Below are positions 17,916 to 30,847 of a stretch of 64,000 bases of DNA, one piece after another. Every line of letters starts with the position of its first letter. Position 1 is the first letter of the stretch. The translations under genes and the position numbers were made by a program. Location of the stretch: assembly GCF_900119165.1 (NCBI RefSeq), contig NZ_FPJG01000006.1:8408001-8472000 (forward strand), written 5' to 3'. This stretch comes from Amycolatopsis australiensis (GTDB lineage Bacteria > Actinomycetota > Actinomycetes > Mycobacteriales > Pseudonocardiaceae). The notes beneath the pieces were generated by a model. That model was not told where the DNA came from, did not search any database, and was given only the letters and a program-made list of their open reading frames with translations.

Positions 17916-19429
17916 TTCGTTCCTCCCAGCTCCGGGACCTTGTGGATGAGCGCCCCACCGGCGGCGGCGTCACGGGCGGCCTCATAAGCGGCGCCGACCC
18001 GGTAGAGCCGGTCGTCGGCGAGCGCCGGGGCCATGATCTGCAGCCCGACCGGCAGCCCGTCCTCGTCGGACAGCCCGCTCGGCACGCTCATCGCGGCGTT
18101 GCCGGCCAGGTTCGACGGGATCGTGCACAGGTCGGCGAGGTACATCGCCATCGGGTCGTCGACGCGCTCGCCGATCTTGAACGCCGTGGTCGGCGTCGTG
18201 GGCGAAACGAGGACATCGACCTTCTCGAACGCGGCGTCGAAGTCACGCGTGATCAGCGTGCGCACCTTCTGCGCCGAGCCGTAGTAGGCGTCGTAGTAGC
18301 CGGACGACAACGCGTACGTGCCCAGCATGATCCGCCGCTTGACCTCGGCGCCGAAGCCCTTCTCGCGGGTCAGCGACATGACCTCTTCGGCGCTGTGCGT
18401 ACCGTCGTCGGCGACGCGCAGGCCGTAGCGCATGGCGTCGAACCGCGCGAGGTTCGACGAGCACTCGCTCGGCGCGATCAGGTAGTACGCGGGCAGCGCG
18501 TAGCCGAAATGCGGACAAGAGACCTCGACGACCTCGGCGCCCAGCGCCCGCAGCTGCTCGACGGCGGCCTGGAACGACCGTTCCACACCCGGCTGGTAGC
18601 CCTCGCCACCGAACTCCTTCACGACGCCGACCTTGACGCCCTTCAGGTCACCGGTCATGCCCTGCCGGGCCGCGGCGACCACCGGCGGCACCGGCGCGTC
18701 GATGGAAGTCGCGTCCCGCGGGTCGTGCCCGGCGATGACCTCGTGCAGCAGGGCGGCGTCGAGCACCGTCCGGGCACAGGGACCGGCCTGGTCGAGCGAC
18801 GACGAAAAAGCGACGAGGCCGTACCGCGACACGCCACCGTAGGTCGGCTTCACCCCGACGGTCCCGGTGACGGCGCCCGGCTGCCGGATCGACCCACCGG
18901 TGTCCGTGCCGATCGCGATGGCCGCCTCGAACGCCGCGATCGACGCCGACGAGCCACCGCCCGAACCACCCGGGATACGGGCGTGATCCCACGGGTTGTG
19001 CGTCGGCCCGTACGCCGAGTTCTCGGTCGACGACCCCATGGCGAACTCGTCCATGTTCGTCTTGCCGAGGATGACGACACCGGCCTCGCGCAGCTTGCGC
19101 GTCACGGTCGCGTCGTACGGCGGGATCCAGCCTTCGAGCGTTTTCGAACCACAGGTCGTCGGGATGCCCTCGGTGGTGAGGACGTCCTTCAGCGCGAGCG
19201 GCACGCCGGCCAGCGGCGACGCGGGCGCCCGACCGGCGGCGATGCCCTCGTCGACGGCCTTGGCCGCGGCCAGCGCGCCCTCGGTGTCGACGTGCAGGAA
19301 CGCGTGGATGTGGTCGTCGACCTCGGCGATCCGGTCCAGGTGGGCCTGGGTCACCTCGACCGCGGACACCTCGCGCGCGTGGATCTTCTCCGCCAGCTCG
19401 GCGGCGGTCAGCTTGATGAGCTCGGTCAC
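17912..19429 (-). CDS. gatA: Asp-tRNA(Asn)/Glu-tRNA(Gln) amidotransferase subunit A
   Basis: 505-residue amidase that hydrolyses glutamine and supplies ammonia to GatB. The amidase signature is intact: [10 protein letters not shown] with the catalytic Lys, [12 protein letters not shown] with the cis-Ser, and [13 protein letters not shown] with the nucleophilic Ser. The start GTG 19429 overlaps the gatC stop by GTGA, and the stop overlaps the gatB start in the same way, so the three subunits are translationally coupled. The length is normal for the family. Confidence 0.96.
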   Translation of the reverse strand: MTELIKLTAAELAEKIHAREVSAVEVTQAHLDRIAEVDDHIHAFLHVDTEGALAAAKAVDEGIAAGRAPASPLAGVPLALKDVLTTEGIPTTCGSKTLEGWIPPYDATVTRKLREAGVVILGKTNMDEFAMGSSTENSAYGPTHNPWDHARIPGGSGGGSSASIAAFEAAIAIGTDTGGSIRQPGAVTGTVGVKPTYGGVSRYGLVAFSSSLDQAGPCARTVLDAALLHEVIAGHDPRDATSIDAPVPPVVAAARQGMTGDLKGVKVGVVKEFGGEGYQPGVERSFQAAVEQLRALGAEVVEVSCPHFGYALPAYYLIAPSECSSNLARFDAMRYGLRVADDGTHSAEEVMSLTREKGFGAEVKRRIMLGTYALSSGYYDAYYGSAQKVRTLITRDFDAAFEKVDVLVSPTTPTTAFKIGERVDDPMAMYLADLCTIPSNLAGNAAMSVPSGLSDEDGLPVGLQIMAPALADDRLYRVGAAYEAARDAAAGGALIHKVPELGGTK

Positions 19430-19725
19430 TGCTCTTCCCCCAAGATCCGCGGCACCCGGAAACGCCCGTCTTCGGCGGCCGGCGCACCGGCCAGCGCCTG
19501 CTGCTGCGTGAGCCCGGGGACGACGACGTCCTGTCGGAAGACGTTCGTCAGCGGCACGGCGTGCGACGTGGGCGGCACGTCGTCGGCGGCGACCTCGCTC
19601 ACCTTGGCCACCGAGTCCAGGATCTGGTCGAGCTGGCCGGCGAAGACGTCGAGCTCGTCGTCGGTCACGGCCAGCCTGGCCAGCTTCGCGAGGTGCGCGA
19701 CCTCGTCTCGGGAAATGTTGGGCAC
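19426..19725 (-). CDS. gatC: Asp-tRNA(Asn)/Glu-tRNA(Gln) amidotransferase subunit C
   Basis: 99 residues, the usual GatC length, starting [23 protein letters not shown] 19725 follows GGGAG and gives the canonical N-terminus, although the frame is open to 19929. GatC is the belt-like peptide that stabilises the GatA-GatB interface; the family regions [21 protein letters not shown] and the C-terminal [10 protein letters not shown] are all visible. It is the first gene of the gatCAB operon. A -10-like TAGACT lies at 19778-19773 on the minus strand. Confidence 0.93.
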   Translation of the reverse strand: MPNISRDEVAHLAKLARLAVTDDELDVFAGQLDQILDSVAKVSEVAADDVPPTSHAVPLTNVFRQDVVVPGLTQQQALAGAPAAEDGRFRVPRILGEEQ

Positions 19726-19961
19726 GCGGGTGACTCCCGGGTTGTGCTGTGCGGGTTGTCTCGGAAGCTGCAAGTCTATGGTGACGGCGCGGGCGGACTC
19801 GACTGGGTTACGCCCGGCGCAGGCCGGGTGCCGTCCGGCGACGCTCGCATCCCGCCCGGCGGACAGCGGGTCCCGCGGGCCGGGTGGGTCTGTCACAATC
19901 GGCGACCGGCATCGAGCGTCCCACGGCAAGGCTGGGACGCCAGAGGCGAGAGGGGCGCGTG

Positions 19962-20615
19962 GTGTCGTTCCTGATCCGGGTCCTCCTTCCGGACAGCCCG
20001 GGGACCCTCGGCGCGGTCGCCACGGCGCTCGGCACGGTAGGCGCCGACATCCTCAGCGTGGACGTCGTCGAGCGCGGCACCGGAGTGGCGGTGGACGACC
20101 TGGTCGTCGAGCTGCCGTCCGGCCGCCTGCCCGACGCGCTGATCACGGCGGCGGAGAGCGTCGAAGGCGTCGAAGTGGACGCGGTCCGCCCGTACGCGGG
20201 CGTACTCGACACGCACCGCGAGCTGGAGCTGGTCGAGGAGATCGCCGCGCAGCCGAAGTCCGGCCTCGACGTCCTCGCCGAGGGCGTGCCGCGCATCGTG
20301 CGCGCCGGCTGGGCGATGATCGTCGAACACTCCGAGACCGGCGCGCTCCGGCTCGCGTCGTCGAGCGCCGCCCCTGAGACGCCGATCACGGACCTGCCGT
20401 GGCTACCGCTCGAGCGCGCGACCGTCCTCGACGGCGAAGAAGCCTGGATCCCGGAGACGTGGAAGGAGCTCGGCACCGAGCTGGCGGCGACGCCGCTCGG
20501 CAAGCCGGGCAAGGCGCTGCTGGTCGCCCGCCCGGGCGGGCCCGCCTTCCGCGCCGCCGAGGTCGCCCGCCTCGCCCACTTGGCGGGGATCGTCGCGGTC
20601 GTCCTCGACGGCTGA
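19962..20615 (+). CDS. ACT-domain protein (Rv3013-like)
   Basis: 217 residues. The N-terminal 75 residues form an ACT domain ([22 protein letters not shown], then [13 protein letters not shown]), a ligand-sensing fold that usually binds amino acids. The rest contains a second alpha/beta region ([18 protein letters not shown], then [32 protein letters not shown]), which looks GAF-like. The position opposite gatC and before ligA equals Rv3013 in M. tuberculosis. GTG 19962 is chosen for its spacing to AGAGGGG; GTG 19959 is equally possible. The ligand and partner are unknown. Confidence 0.8.
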   Translation: MSFLIRVLLPDSPGTLGAVATALGTVGADILSVDVVERGTGVAVDDLVVELPSGRLPDALITAAESVEGVEVDAVRPYAGVLDTHRELELVEEIAAQPKSGLDVLAEGVPRIVRAGWAMIVEHSETGALRLASSSAAPETPITDLPWLPLERATVLDGEEAWIPETWKELGTELAATPLGKPGKALLVARPGGPAFRAAEVARLAHLAGIVAVVLDG

Positions 20616-20628
20616 CGCTGCCGCGACC

Positions 20629-20658
20629 GTTGTCGAGAAGTGGTCGATTTTCGACAAC
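20629..20658. terminator. Hairpin between convergent ACT-protein and GNAT genes
   Basis: GTTGTCGA (20629-20636) pairs with TCGACAAC (20651-20658). The loop contains part of the 14-mer GTGGTCGATTTTCG, which recurs in inverted orientation at 44046-44059. Confidence 0.5.
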
Positions 20659-20676
20659 GCGCAGGTCAGCGCGGCT

Positions 20677-24060
<3,384 letters not shown>

Positions 24061-24144
24061 GGTTACGGGTGGTCCTCGTTCGGTCGGCTACCCCGACACG
24101 CTACTTGCCGGGCGACGCCCACGTCGGCGAGTTGCCGGATTCGG

Positions 24145-25182
24145 TCACCAGTCTTCCGGCGGCTCGACGAAGGCCTTGCCGAGGTCACGCGTCAGCGACA
24201 GGGCCCGGCGCATCCACTCCGGCGTGGCGCCGGCGAGGCCGCACGCGGGAGTCGGCACCGCCCGTTCGGCGAGGACGCTCCGGTTGAAGCCGAGCCGGTC
24301 GGCCAGCCGGAACACCGGTTCGCCGACGTCTTTCAGGGTCGGCGGGGACGCGGGCGCCGTCGGCGGGACTGCGCCCAGGAACAGCGTCGCGCCGCCGTCC
24401 CAAACTTCGCCGATCTCGTCGAGGAACGCGGCGGAGGCGCCGTCGAGCGCGGCGATGTCGAAGGCCAGAGCGTCTGCACCGGCTTGGCGCAGCAGGCCCA
24501 GCGGGGGCTTCCCGGCACAGCAGTGCACGATCACCGGCCGGCCGGTGATCGTCTTCGCCCCGTCGATCATCGTCGTGAGCAGCTCGCGGGCCTCGGGCTC
24601 CGGCACCGCGGGAACCCTCCCGTAGCCGGACGGCGTCGACAGGTCGCCGGCCAGCACCGCGGGCAGCGACGGTTCGTCGAACTGGACGACCACCGGCGCC
24701 CCGGTCCGCGCCTGGACCTCGGCGACGTGCTCGGCGAGGCCGTCCAGCAGGGACGACGCGAAGTCCCGCAGCGCACCGCGGTCGGTGAGCACCCGGTGTC
24801 CCCGGGGCAGCTCGATCCCGGCGCCCAACGTCCAAGGCCCGGCCAGCTGGACTTTGAACACCGGCGGGGCGGCGCCGGCTTTCTCCCGCGCCTCCTGCAC
24901 GGCGTCGAGATCCCAACGCAGCAGGTCGACAGCCCGGCGGTGCTCGTGACCAGGCCGTGCGGCCACGCGGTAGCCGCTCGGCACGACGTCGACGGCCAGG
25001 TCCACCAGCAGCGCGGCCGTCCGGCCGAGCATGTCCGCGCCGACGCCGCGGGCCGGCAGCTCCGGCAGGTGCGGAAAGTCCGGCAGCTCACCGAAGACGA
25101 TCGCCGCCGCTTCCGCGGGATCCGTACCCGGCATCGAGCCGATCGCCGTCGCGGCACCGCTGGCCCACACTCGCTCAGTCAC
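24145..25182 (-). CDS. Cobalamin-independent methionine synthase-like protein (Rv3015c-like)
   Basis: 345 residues, about the size of the C-terminal catalytic half of MetE alone. Features of that fold are visible: GSMPGTDPAEAA at the N-terminus, VQFDEPSLPAVL with the Asp-Glu pair, and VIVHCCAGKPP, which supplies a His and Cys typical of the zinc site. It ends with CGLAGATPEWMRRAL, like the Cys-containing end of MetE. GTG 25182 follows AGGGG; the frame extends 38 codons upstream without support. Whether it makes methionine, or demethylates another zinc-thiolate substrate, is not settled by the sequence. Confidence 0.8.
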   Translation of the reverse strand: MTERVWASGAATAIGSMPGTDPAEAAAIVFGELPDFPHLPELPARGVGADMLGRTAALLVDLAVDVVPSGYRVAARPGHEHRRAVDLLRWDLDAVQEAREKAGAAPPVFKVQLAGPWTLGAGIELPRGHRVLTDRGALRDFASSLLDGLAEHVAEVQARTGAPVVVQFDEPSLPAVLAGDLSTPSGYGRVPAVPEPEARELLTTMIDGAKTITGRPVIVHCCAGKPPLGLLRQAGADALAFDIAALDGASAAFLDEIGEVWDGGATLFLGAVPPTAPASPPTLKDVGEPVFRLADRLGFNRSVLAERAVPTPACGLAGATPEWMRRALSLTRDLGKAFVEPPEDW

Positions 25183-25303
25183 GACCCCTGATTCTGGTCG
25201 ACCACCCACCGGCCACGCCCACCGGGCTGCCGCACCCGCACCACCGGCGGACGGACATTCGCCGCAATTGCCTTGATCGCCACCATGGCCGGACAAGCGC
25301 GGA

Positions 25304-25309
25304 TAGGCT
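25304..25309 (+). promoter_or_regulatory. Leaderless promoter of DUF2510 gene
   Basis: TAGGCT lies 8 bases before ATG 25318. The divergent MetE-like gene starts at 25182. Confidence 0.5.
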
Positions 25310-25317
25310 CACCCGCC

Positions 25318-26142
25318 ATGACGAGTTCGCCACCGCAACCGGGCTGGTATCCCGACGCGCGGGATCCCCGTCTGCACCGCTGGTGGGACGGCCAGACCTG
25401 GACCGCCAACACGCGGCCGGCCTACCAGGCACCGCCGCCGAGCGACTCCGAGCCGATCGAGCTGGACATCGAGCGCGCCCATGACCCGGCCCGGATCCAG
25501 GACCAGGTCAACCGCGCGACCCGCGGCCGGGGCGCCGCCCGCAGCGGTGGCGGGACGCTGTTCACCGAGCCGGTCCTCGTCGTCAACCAGCGCGCCAAGC
25601 TGATCGAAATGGCGAACGAGTTCGGCGTCTTCGACCAGCACGGCAACCGGATCGGCGGAGTCGTGCAGGTCGGCCAGAGCGCGCTGAAGAAGGCGATCCG
25701 GCTGCTGACCAACTACGACCAGTTCCTGACCCACAAGTTCGAGGTCCGCGACGCCAACCACAGCACCGTGCTGAAGGTGACCCGGCCCGCCAAGGTCTTC
25801 AAGTCGCGGTTCCTCGTCACGCGGGCCGACGAGACGCCGATCGGCGAGATCGTCCAGGAGAACGTCTTCGGCAAGATCCGCTTCGGTTTCGTCGTCGACG
25901 GCCGCCCGGTCGGTGGGATCTTCGCCGAGAACTGGCGCGCCTGGAACTTCTCGATCCGGGACCACAACGGCACCGAGGTCGCGCGGGTGACCAAGACGTG
26001 GGGCGGGTTCCTCAAAGCCGCCTTCACCACCGCGGACAACTACGTCGTCGAGATTCCCCACCCTCTTCCGGATCCGCTCGCCAGCATGGTCGTCGCCGCG
26101 GCCCTCACGATCGACACCGCCCTGAAGCAGGACACCGACTGA
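25318..26142 (+). CDS. DUF2510 plus LURP-one/scramblase-like protein
   Basis: 274 residues. The N-terminus is a DUF2510 domain, PGWYPDARDPRLHRWWDGQTW split by its Trp pattern, a short motif common in actinobacterial membrane-associated proteins. From about residue 85 a LURP-one-related/Tubby-like beta-barrel follows (TEPVLVVNQRAKLIEMANEF, then RFLVTRADETPIGEIVQENVFG and NWRAWNFSIRDHNGTEVARV). Family members are implicated in membrane or phospholipid interaction. There is no signal peptide. ATG 25318 is favoured by the -10 box just upstream; a frame extension to 25273 has no support. Confidence 0.8.
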   Translation: MTSSPPQPGWYPDARDPRLHRWWDGQTWTANTRPAYQAPPPSDSEPIELDIERAHDPARIQDQVNRATRGRGAARSGGGTLFTEPVLVVNQRAKLIEMANEFGVFDQHGNRIGGVVQVGQSALKKAIRLLTNYDQFLTHKFEVRDANHSTVLKVTRPAKVFKSRFLVTRADETPIGEIVQENVFGKIRFGFVVDGRPVGGIFAENWRAWNFSIRDHNGTEVARVTKTWGGFLKAAFTTADNYVVEIPHPLPDPLASMVVAAALTIDTALKQDTD

Positions 26143-26246
26143 TCGAGTGACCGGCGTCTCAGCTTCTCCAGGTGGACAGCGGGCGCGGTACAGCTCAGGG
26201 TGAAGAAAGGCCGGGACACCGCAGTCTCGCCGGGACGGAGGTCACC

Positions 26247-27290
26247 GTGGAACCGTTGCCGGAAAGCAGCGACAGGAACTGGACCGAGCCCGGAATCTAC
26301 GAGGTCTCGGCCGGCGTCTACCGGATCCCGTTGCCCCTGCCCAACGACGGTCTGCGCGCGGTGAACGTCTACGCGGTCACCGACGGCGAGAAGCTGCTCC
26401 TGGTCGACTCGGGCTGGGCGCTGACGGTGGCACGGCAACAGCTCGCGAGCGCGCTCGGCGGGATCGGCGCCGAACTCGCCGACGTCAGCGAGTTCCTCGT
26501 CACGCACGTGCATCGCGACCACTATTCGCAGGCTGTCGTCCTTCGCCGCGAGTTCGGCTCGAAGATCGCCCTCGGCCAGGACGAGGAACCGTCGCTGAAG
26601 GCGTCGAACAACCCTGACAGCCTGCCGATGGAGGCCCAGGTCGACCTGTTGTTCCAGGCGGGAGCCGGCGAAGTCGTCGAAGCACTGGCCCGGGACTTCG
26701 GCACGGACCGGCGGCACACGGAAGCCGACCTCTGGGAAGCACCCGACGAGTGGCTGACGCCGGGACCACGCGCCATCCTGCCCGGCCGCGAGTTCGACGT
26801 CGTCGCCACTCCGGGGCACACGGCCGGCCATGTCGTCTTCGTCGACGACACCGCGGGCCTGTTGTTCTCCGGCGACCACGTCCTGCCGCACATCACGCCT
26901 TCGATCGGCTTCCAGCCCGTGCCGGCGGAACTGCCGCTCAACGATTTCATCGGCTCGCTGCGTCTGGTACGCGCGATGCCGGACCGCCGCATGCTTCCCG
27001 CGCACGGTCCCGTGTCCGAAAGCGTGCACACGCGGGTCGACGAGCTGCTGGACCATCACAGGCAACGACTCGAGACGATCGGCGCGCAGATCGCAGCCGG
27101 AGCGAGCACGGCCTTCGAGGCCGCACACCGCATCGGCTGGACTCGCCGCAACCGCAAACTGTCCGAAATGGACTCGTTCAACCAGATGCTCGCGGTCCTG
27201 GAGACGGCCGCGCACCTCGACCTGCTGGTGTCGCAAGACAAACTGAAAGCACAGCTCGTCGACGGCGTCCGGCACTACACGACTACCTGA
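26247..27290 (+). CDS. Metallo-beta-lactamase fold hydrolase
   Basis: 347 residues. The metal-binding signature THVHRDH gives H87, H89, D91 and H92; GHTAGH and FSGDHVLP supply the remaining ligands, and LPAHGP the final His. A C-terminal helical LACTB2-like extension (about 255-347) follows. GTG 26247 follows GGAGG by 6 bases. The substrate is not predictable: candidates are thioesters, lactones or nucleic-acid ends. The 104 bases upstream hold no clear promoter motif. It stands alone between the DUF2510 gene and two GNAT genes. Confidence 0.88.
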   Translation: MEPLPESSDRNWTEPGIYEVSAGVYRIPLPLPNDGLRAVNVYAVTDGEKLLLVDSGWALTVARQQLASALGGIGAELADVSEFLVTHVHRDHYSQAVVLRREFGSKIALGQDEEPSLKASNNPDSLPMEAQVDLLFQAGAGEVVEALARDFGTDRRHTEADLWEAPDEWLTPGPRAILPGREFDVVATPGHTAGHVVFVDDTAGLLFSGDHVLPHITPSIGFQPVPAELPLNDFIGSLRLVRAMPDRRMLPAHGPVSESVHTRVDELLDHHRQRLETIGAQIAAGASTAFEAAHRIGWTRRNRKLSEMDSFNQMLAVLETAAHLDLLVSQDKLKAQLVDGVRHYTTT

Positions 27291-27356
27291 AGAATGCCGC
27301 GTCCAGCACGGCGAGTAGTGACGTCGTAGCAGGTGGGACCTTCGACAGGCTTCCTG

Positions 27357-27362
27357 CATACT
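27357..27362 (+). promoter_or_regulatory. Leaderless promoter of first GNAT gene
   Basis: CATACT lies 7 bases before ATG 27370. The sequence ATACTGG(G)YGCAR before the start is shared with the next gene. Confidence 0.45.
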
Positions 27363-27369
27363 GGGTGCA

Positions 27370-27771
27370 ATGGATGTCATCAGACGTGCCAGGGCAACGG
27401 ACATCGAGGCGCTCGTGCGCTTGTTCGGCGCACCGGGCGAGCCGCTGGCAGCCGCGCTCCGAGAGCTCATGGCCACACCGCACGTCACGCTCGTCGTCGC
27501 CGAGGATGACAACGGCGTCGCCGGCACCGCCCAACTGACAGTGTTGCGCGGGCTCGCGTGGGAAGGCGCGACCCGCGGCCTGCTCGAAGGCATCCGCGCC
27601 GCTCGTCGCGGAGTGACGAGCGCACTTCTGACCTGGGGCGTCGACGAAGCGCGGCGACGAGGTTGCTCCCGCCTCCATCTCGACTCCGGCCTCGGTCGCT
27701 CCGACCTGCGAGAGTTCTACGCACGCTTCGGGTTCGAGCACAGCTACCAAGGGTTCACTCGCGTCCTGTGA
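27370..27771 (+). CDS. GNAT-family N-acetyltransferase (short)
   Basis: 133 residues. The GNAT order is recognisable: IRRARATDIEALVRLFG at the N-terminus, VTLVVAEDDNGVAGTAQLTVLRGL in the centre, and DLREFYARFGFEHSYQGF at the C-terminus. The acetyl-CoA loop is atypical (GIRAARRGVTSALLTWG, lacking the usual R-G-x-G), so cofactor binding may be weakened. It is 10 bases upstream of a second GNAT gene; both are preceded by nearly identical -10 sequences, as if the promoter-gene unit had been duplicated and then diverged. Confidence 0.7.
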   Translation: MDVIRRARATDIEALVRLFGAPGEPLAAALRELMATPHVTLVVAEDDNGVAGTAQLTVLRGLAWEGATRGLLEGIRAARRGVTSALLTWGVDEARRRGCSRLHLDSGLGRSDLREFYARFGFEHSYQGFTRVL

Positions 27772-27775
27772 TACT
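27770..27775 (+). promoter_or_regulatory. Leaderless promoter of second GNAT gene
   Basis: GATACT lies 6 bases before GTG 27782. Confidence 0.45.
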
Positions 27776-27781
27776 GGCGCA

Positions 27782-28234
27782 GTGACCGGCTACACCATCC
27801 GCAGGGCACGACGCGAGGACGTCGGCGCGATCGTCCGCATGCTGGCGGACGACCAGCTCGGCGCGGCCCGCGACGACCCCGACGACCTCCGGCCCTATCT
27901 CAGGGCGTTCGAAGACATCGACGCGGACCCGAACCAGGCTCTGGTGGTCGTGGTCTTCCGCGACGAAGCGGTCGGAACACTGCAGCTGACGATCATTCCC
28001 GGCCTCGCCCGCCGCGGCGCGCTTCGCGGCCAGATCGAGGCCGTCCGGATCCGCGCCGATCACCGGGGCTCCGGACTCGGTGCCGACCTCGTGCGCGGGG
28101 CGATCGATGAGTCGCGACGACGCGGATGCGCACTCGTCCAGCTCACCTCGGACGTGTCGAGGGTGGCCGCGCACCGGTTCTACGAGCGCCTCGGCTTCGT
28201 GCCGAGCCACACCGGGTTCAAGCTCAAGCTCTGA
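27782..28234 (+). CDS. GNAT-family N-acetyltransferase
   Basis: 150 residues with a canonical GNAT fold: YTIRRARREDVGAIVRML, NQALVVVVFRDEAVGTLQLT, the acetyl-CoA loop RIRADHRGSGLGADLVRGAI, and RFYERLGFVPSHTGFKLKL. It shares layout and several strings (RRAR at the start, REDVGAIVRML/TDIEALVRLFG, ESRRRGC/DEARRRGC) with the preceding GNAT, so the two are probably tandem paralogues, this one keeping the intact cofactor loop. GTG 27782 is supported by the leaderless promoter. Confidence 0.85.
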   Translation: MTGYTIRRARREDVGAIVRMLADDQLGAARDDPDDLRPYLRAFEDIDADPNQALVVVVFRDEAVGTLQLTIIPGLARRGALRGQIEAVRIRADHRGSGLGADLVRGAIDESRRRGCALVQLTSDVSRVAAHRFYERLGFVPSHTGFKLKL

Positions 28235-28463
28235 CAACGGAATACCTTGGCATTCAAGCGATTCCTGTCCGTCCACAAAGGACATATTTGATCCAGCATC
28301 TCTTCATTCAGCCGCACGCGTCCGCGTCGACACGAACGACGATCCCCAAATCAATCGGCCAAGTCAAGCCGCGAAGGGCGCGAATGGACCGTTCGCTCCC
28401 TTTTACCACCCGATTTTGCGAACCTTTAGGACTTTTCGCGCGAGCGCCCGTACCGTCGCTCTC

Positions 28464-29744
28464 ATGACATCTGCACAACCACTCCGCAAGCTCACGCCTC
28501 CGGCGCAGCCCCGGAACACCTACGACAAGCTGCCGTTCATGTTGAGGACGGTCCGCGCCGCCCCGGATACGTTGCAGCGCTTGAAAGACGACCAAGTCAT
28601 CGACCTCATCCGCGATGCCGACGCCGAGATCGCCAAGCTGCAGGCTCTTCAGCTACGGGCGATCTCGAACCTGAGCGTGCGCCGGAGACGGGCACCCAGC
28701 GCGGCCTCGGAAGTGGCGTTGGCCTTGTCCATTACGGAAAATCGGGCCGGCACCATAGTGTCGGCGGCCAACGCGCTGATCGGCCGGCTGCCCCGCATGC
28801 TCAACCTCATGGACGACGGCAGGCTCGACCTCTACCGCGCCATGAAGATCACGGATGCGACAGCGTGGCTGTCAGAAGAACACGCACGCGTCGTCGACGC
28901 GATGCTCGAGGACCGTGTTCCGGGACGCAACGCCACCCAGGTCCGCCGCGCGGCGGCGTACGCGGCCGCGAAAGTGGATCCCGAAGGCGCCGCGCAACGG
29001 ACGGAACGAAGCCTCGTCGAGCGCCGGCTGACCTTGCACCACCAGGACACGGGAGTGACCAGTCTTTCGGTCAACAACACGCCCACCGAGAAGGCGACCG
29101 CCGCCTACGCGCGTATCGACCGGGCCGCTCGAGCCCTGAAGACTCCCGACGAGCCGCGAACGCTGGATCAGCTCCGCGCGGACGTGGCCATGGACCTGTT
29201 GCTGAGCGGAACGGGCGGCCCGCGCGAGCGCAGCGAGGTGTTCCTGCACATCGACCTGGGTACGTACCTTGGGCTGAACGACTTCCCGGCGGCTCTGGCC
29301 GGCCGCGGCCCCGTCGCGGCGTCGGTGGCCCGCCGCATCATCAGCGGCTCCGACACGACGCTGCGGCGAGTCCTCACTGATCCGCGTTCCGGCCAGGCGC
29401 TCGAACTGTCGCCGACCCGCTACCCGCTGGACCCGGCGCACGAGGAGTTCATCCGCGTCCGGGATCGCGAGTGCCGTCAACCCGGTTGCACGCGCCCTGC
29501 GCAGAATTGCGAGGTCGAAGCAACTCGGGCGCGCGGCGAGGCCAAGGAGGCCGCTGACCAGCCCGTCACGTACTGCTCGCGGCACCGACGGTTGAAGAAC
29601 GAAGCCGGATGGGACTACGAAGTCACGCCGGATGGCATCGTGAACGTCGCCACTCCGACCGGCCGGGTGCACTCGACGACGCCACCGTCGTTGGACGGGG
29701 GCCGAGCGAGGACGAACCGAAACCGGAAGAAGTCCCGGAAGTGA
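28464..29744 (+). CDS. DUF222-type protein with degenerate HNH domain
   Basis: 426 residues. The long helical DUF222-like body (residues about 40-310) carries the usual pattern of the mobile-looking HNH family of actinobacteria: ALSITENRAGTIVSAANAL, GRLDLYRAMKI and AYARIDRAARAL. The C-terminus keeps zinc-site cysteines C337, C342 and C371 and the H374 of CSRHRRLKN. The catalytic Asp-x-Asp-His normally following the third Cys is replaced by CEVEAT, and the second His of HH is Arg. Nuclease activity is therefore probably lost. ATG 28464 fits a TACCGT box 7 bases upstream. The 229 bases before it are clearly more AT-rich than the surroundings, a possible sign of transfer. Confidence 0.8.
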   Translation: MTSAQPLRKLTPPAQPRNTYDKLPFMLRTVRAAPDTLQRLKDDQVIDLIRDADAEIAKLQALQLRAISNLSVRRRRAPSAASEVALALSITENRAGTIVSAANALIGRLPRMLNLMDDGRLDLYRAMKITDATAWLSEEHARVVDAMLEDRVPGRNATQVRRAAAYAAAKVDPEGAAQRTERSLVERRLTLHHQDTGVTSLSVNNTPTEKATAAYARIDRAARALKTPDEPRTLDQLRADVAMDLLLSGTGGPRERSEVFLHIDLGTYLGLNDFPAALAGRGPVAASVARRIISGSDTTLRRVLTDPRSGQALELSPTRYPLDPAHEEFIRVRDRECRQPGCTRPAQNCEVEATRARGEAKEAADQPVTYCSRHRRLKNEAGWDYEVTPDGIVNVATPTGRVHSTTPPSLDGGRARTNRNRKKSRK

Positions 29745-29751
29745 CCGACGG

Positions 29752-30843
29752 TCAGCGCGTGCCCGAGATCTTCGCGCTGCCGAGGACGATGTCCCCGCCC
29801 TCGGCATCAGGCCGGTAGAGCACGACGACCTGCCCGGGAGCGACTCCACGCAGCGGTTCGCGCAGGTGCACGGTCATGGTGTCGGAGTCGACGTCCGCGA
29901 CTGCGTCGACGATGCCTCCGTGGGCCCGGACCTGGACCACGCACTCCGTCGGCTCGGTCAGCGGCTTGCCACTCGGCCAGATCGCACGGTCAGCCTCGAT
30001 CACCTTGACGCCGAGCCCGGCTGCGGAGCCGACCTTGACGGAGCCGGAGACCGGTTCGAGCGACAGGACGTACCGAGGGCGGCCATCGGGCGCAGGAGCG
30101 TCGATCCCCAGGCCCTTGCGCTGCCCGACGGTGAAACCGTGAACCCCGGTGTGCCGGCCGAGCACCGCGCCGGTTTCGGCGTCGACGAGCTCGCCAGGAC
30201 GCTGCCCCAGCCGGTTCTCCAGGAACTTCTTCGTGTCACCGTCCGGGATGAAACAGATGTCGTGGCTGTCCGGCTTGTTGGCGACGGACAGACCCCGGCG
30301 CTCAGCTTCGGCGCGAACGTCGGTCTTCCACGAGTCACCCAGCGGGAACATGGCATGGCTGAGCTGCTCGGCGGTAAGGGAGGCCAGCACGTAGGACTGG
30401 TCCTTGCCGCTGTCCGCGCTACGACGCAACTCGGGCACGCCGTCCACCACGGAGAGGCGTGCGTAGTGGCCCGTCGCGACCGCGTCGAAGCCGAGCGCCA
30501 TCGCCTTTTCGAGGAGAGCTTCGAACTTGATCTTCTCGTTGCAGGTGACACACGGGTTCGGCGTACGGCCGGCAGCATATTCACCGACGAAGGTCTCGAC
30601 GACCTCTTCGGTGAAGCGCTCCGCGAAGTCCCAGATGTAGAACGGGATCCCGAGGATGTCGGCCGCCCGCCGGGCGTCGTGCGAGTCTTCGATCGTGCAG
30701 CATCCGCGCGATCCGGTCCGCAAAGTGCCGGGTTTGGCGGATAGGGCCAGGTGCACGCCGACGACGTCGTGCCCGGCGTCAACCGCACGCGCCGCGGCGA
30801 CTGCCGAGTCGACTCCTCCGCTCATCGCGGCCAAAACCCGCAT
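29752..30843 (-). CDS. mnmA: tRNA-specific 2-thiouridylase MnmA (TrmU)
   Basis: 363 residues; thiolates U34 of Lys, Glu and Gln tRNAs. The PP-loop SGGVDS is at residues 8-13. The catalytic cysteines are C101 in NPCVTCN and C197 in HDICFIP. The substrate-binding GKDQSYVL and the C-terminal beta-barrel with the VGQRKGLGI motif are present. ATG 30843 is four bases from the iscS stop, so the sulfur donor and the tRNA thiolase form one operon: IscS persulfide should feed MnmA. A tRNA C-terminal end [13 protein letters not shown] is also present. It matches Rv3024c. Confidence 0.96.
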   Translation of the reverse strand: MRVLAAMSGGVDSAVAAARAVDAGHDVVGVHLALSAKPGTLRTGSRGCCTIEDSHDARRAADILGIPFYIWDFAERFTEEVVETFVGEYAAGRTPNPCVTCNEKIKFEALLEKAMALGFDAVATGHYARLSVVDGVPELRRSADSGKDQSYVLASLTAEQLSHAMFPLGDSWKTDVRAEAERRGLSVANKPDSHDICFIPDGDTKKFLENRLGQRPGELVDAETGAVLGRHTGVHGFTVGQRKGLGIDAPAPDGRPRYVLSLEPVSGSVKVGSAAGLGVKVIEADRAIWPSGKPLTEPTECVVQVRAHGGIVDAVADVDSDTMTVHLREPLRGVAPGQVVVLYRPDAEGGDIVLGSAKISGTR

Positions 30844-30847
30844 TGCC

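Noticed and set aside
28464..29744. HNH homing endonuclease or self-splicing element
   Set aside because: Catalytic residues are altered and no intron or intein boundaries are visible.
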